Positions 5,883 through 7,110 of a stretch of 7,110 nt of DNA are shown one piece after another; position 1 is the first letter of the stretch; every line of letters starts with the position of its first letter. The position numbers and the translations under genes were made by a program. The notes beneath the pieces are model-generated. The model saw only the letters and a list, made by a program, of their open reading frames with translations, made no database searches and was not told the DNA's origin. This stretch comes from UBA6115 sp964346355 (lineage in GTDB: Bacteria; Bacillota; Clostridia; Christensenellales; Aristaeellaceae). The stretch covers positions 1 through 7,110 of the forward strand of contig CAYFUH010000056.1 in NCBI GenBank assembly GCA_964346355.1, read 5' to 3'.

Positions 5883-6905
5883 ATGACCACGATGACAACC
5901 AAGGACAGACCGCAGCGGTCCCTCGCCCGCGTGCTGGGCAACTACAGCTTTGTGCTGATCTTCATTGCCATTTTGGGCGCCTACCTCATCATCAACGGCC
6001 GGGCCACCACCTGGAACGGCGTGATGAACATCTTCCGCCACTCCGCTGTTGTGGGCATCATGGCCTTTGGCATGGGGCTTACGATTATTACAGGCGGCAT
6101 TGACCTGTCCGTGGGCAGCATGCTGGCCTTGGTGGGCGGCTCCTCCGTGGTGGTGTTCAACGCCACCAACAGCCCCATCATCACCTTCTTTTTCGCGCTG
6201 TTTTCGGGCTTTGTGCTGGGCAGCATCAATGGCCTGTTGATTGGCAAGGTGAAGATGCCGCCCTTCATCGTCACCCTGGCCACCATGATGATCTACCGCT
6301 CCATTGCGCAGTATTATCTGCGCAGCGTGGTGCGCAAGTCCATCTATAACATGGAGGGCACCCTGTCCTCCTATGAGCCGTTTTACAACCTGGGCCAGTA
6401 CCGCGTGTTTGGCGTGGTGCCCTTAGTGGGCATCATCCTGGTGATTGTCGGCATCATCATGGTGTTTTTAACCACCTCCACCAAATACGGCAGAACCATC
6501 TACGCCGTGGGCAGCAACGAGCGCGCCGCCCTGTTGGCCGGCATCAACGTGGATTGGGTGCGCGTGAGCGTGTACATGATGACCGGCGCCTTATGCGGCC
6601 TGTCCGCCTTTGTGTGGCTGGCCATGAACGGCGCGGTGGACCCGGCCACTTTGGGCCGCAGCAACGAGATGTACGCCATCGCGGCGGTGGTCATCGGCGG
6701 GGTGAGCATGTCCGGCGGCAAAGGCAAGCTGCTGGGCGTGCTCTTTGGCGCGCTGAGCTACAACATCATCGACAAAATCATCGCGTCCATGGGCTTTGAC
6801 GCCCTTATCAACGACACCATCAAGGGCTCCATCCTGCTGGTGGCCGTCTTTATCCAGATCATCATCCCCAGCCTGCGCCGGCGCATCCGCAAAGAGCGGG
6901 ATTAA
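5883..6905 (+). CDS. Sugar ABC transporter permease (RbsC-like)
   Basis: A 340-residue integral membrane protein of the BPD_transp_2 family, expected to form the homodimeric channel of the importer. Hydrophobic segments lie at roughly 21-38, 54-70, 78-95, 98-121, 126-145, 178-197, 228-250, 262-275, 283-300 and 313-330, fitting the 8-10 helices of the family. The hallmark TGGIDLSVG is at 70-78. AVGSNERAALLAGI (208-221) is the cytoplasmic loop that contacts the ATPase, and AIAAVVIGGVSMSGGKG (265-281) is a conserved late motif. The basic C-terminus (RRRIRK) should be cytoplasmic. The gene starts 1 nt after the ATPase stop. GGGAGG at 5865-5870 is 12 nt from the ATG, slightly long, so translational coupling is likely; an in-frame ATG at 5892 is less well placed. 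It is the last operon gene. Confidence 0.95.
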   Translation: MTTMTTKDRPQRSLARVLGNYSFVLIFIAILGAYLIINGRATTWNGVMNIFRHSAVVGIMAFGMGLTIITGGIDLSVGSMLALVGGSSVVVFNATNSPIITFFFALFSGFVLGSINGLLIGKVKMPPFIVTLATMMIYRSIAQYYLRSVVRKSIYNMEGTLSSYEPFYNLGQYRVFGVVPLVGIILVIVGIIMVFLTTSTKYGRTIYAVGSNERAALLAGINVDWVRVSVYMMTGALCGLSAFVWLAMNGAVDPATLGRSNEMYAIAAVVIGGVSMSGGKGKLLGVLFGALSYNIIDKIIASMGFDALINDTIKGSILLVAVFIQIIIPSLRRRIRKERD

Positions 6906-6917
6906 TTACAAGCATAA

Positions 6918-6954
6918 GAAAACCCCTTGAAACGCTGCGTTTCAAGGGGTTTTT
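6918..6954. terminator. Bidirectional intrinsic terminator between convergent genes
   Basis: A near-perfect stem pairs 6918-6934 with 6938-6954 around the 3-nt loop ctg. It includes accccttgaaacg with its exact complement, flanking A and T tracts, and one terminal G-U pair. The + strand copy ends in TTTTT (6950-6954). The - strand copy also ends in a T-rich run, from the A tract at 6916-6922, so it can serve the minus-strand gene too. Outer caagc (6909-6913) and gcttg (6955-6959) could extend the stem. Confidence 0.93.
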
Positions 6955-6973
6955 GCTTGGGGTTCGTTTGGTA

Positions 6974-7110
6974 TTAGTTCTCGCCCCGCACCCGTTTGCA
7001 GATGAAGTCCGTGGCTTCCCTGGCCTTGACCTTGGTGCCGTAGCGGATGTTGCTGTCCTGGGTGTGGCGGTTTAACACCGTGGTGCCGCGGGTGTGCTGG
7101 CCCCTGGTTT
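6974..7110 (-). CDS. Partial minus-strand gene of unknown function (C-terminal 44 codons)
   Basis: Reading the minus strand from the window edge gives 44 uninterrupted codons ending in TAA (complement of 6974-6976). Third positions are mostly G or C, like the operon genes. The visible C-terminus is basic and polar, contains RYGTKVKAREATDFICKR and ends in RGEN. It has no membrane segment, and I do not recognise a family. It converges on the sugar operon and shares the terminator at 6918-6954. Its start and most of its length lie beyond the window, so no function is proposed. Confidence 0.6.
   Translation of the reverse strand, partial: TRGQHTRGTTVLNRHTQDSNIRYGTKVKAREATDFICKRVRGEN

Noticed and set aside
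1..7110. CRISPR array, insertion sequence or defence system
   Set aside because: No regularly spaced repeats, no transposase-like protein and no terminal inverted repeats around a gene were seen.

Overview
The window reads as the chromosome of a Gram-positive-style, fairly GC-rich bacterium, most likely a Clostridia-type Firmicute. This is inferred from strong AAGGAGG-type ribosome binding sites, tRNA genes with encoded CCA ends, intrinsic terminators, and coding DNA that is GC-rich at third positions next to an AT-richer spacer. The genus cannot be named from the sequence.

Layout. Positions 1-560 are the 3' part of a tRNA cluster, all on the + strand: a 5'-truncated Lys(UUU), Leu(UAG), Gly(GCC), Gly(UCC) and Lys(CUU). 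An intrinsic terminator closes it at 568-600. Between the two Gly tRNAs lies a 158-nt spacer (252-409) with several strong self-complementary segments. Positions 605-977 hold no convincing gene but contain hairpins and a perfect 16-bp palindrome. A near-consensus promoter (978-1005) then drives a five-gene operon ending at 6905: a xylose-isomerase-like TIM-barrel protein, a Gfo/Idh/MocA NAD(P)-dependent oxidoreductase, and a complete RbsB/RbsA/RbsC-type sugar ABC importer (exported binding protein, tandem ATPase, permease). A very stable GC hairpin separates the binding-protein gene from the ATPase gene. A long stem-loop terminator (6918-6954) that can work on both strands separates the operon from a convergent minus-strand gene, of which only the last 44 codons are visible.

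How the genes work together. The importer is predicted to bring in a monosaccharide, polyol or small glycoside. The oxidoreductase would oxidise a ring hydroxyl to a ketone, and the metal-dependent TIM-barrel enzyme would isomerise, epimerise, dehydrate or cleave the keto intermediate. This pairing is known from inositol catabolism and from 3-keto-glycoside or C-glycoside cleavage. No kinase, glycoside hydrolase or regulator gene is present, so the substrate is unknown. The most notable points are this compact import-oxidise-transform cassette, an ATPase whose second nucleotide site is degenerate at every motif checked, a binding protein without a lipobox Cys, and a tRNA-Gly(GCC) with C in place of the near-invariant U55.
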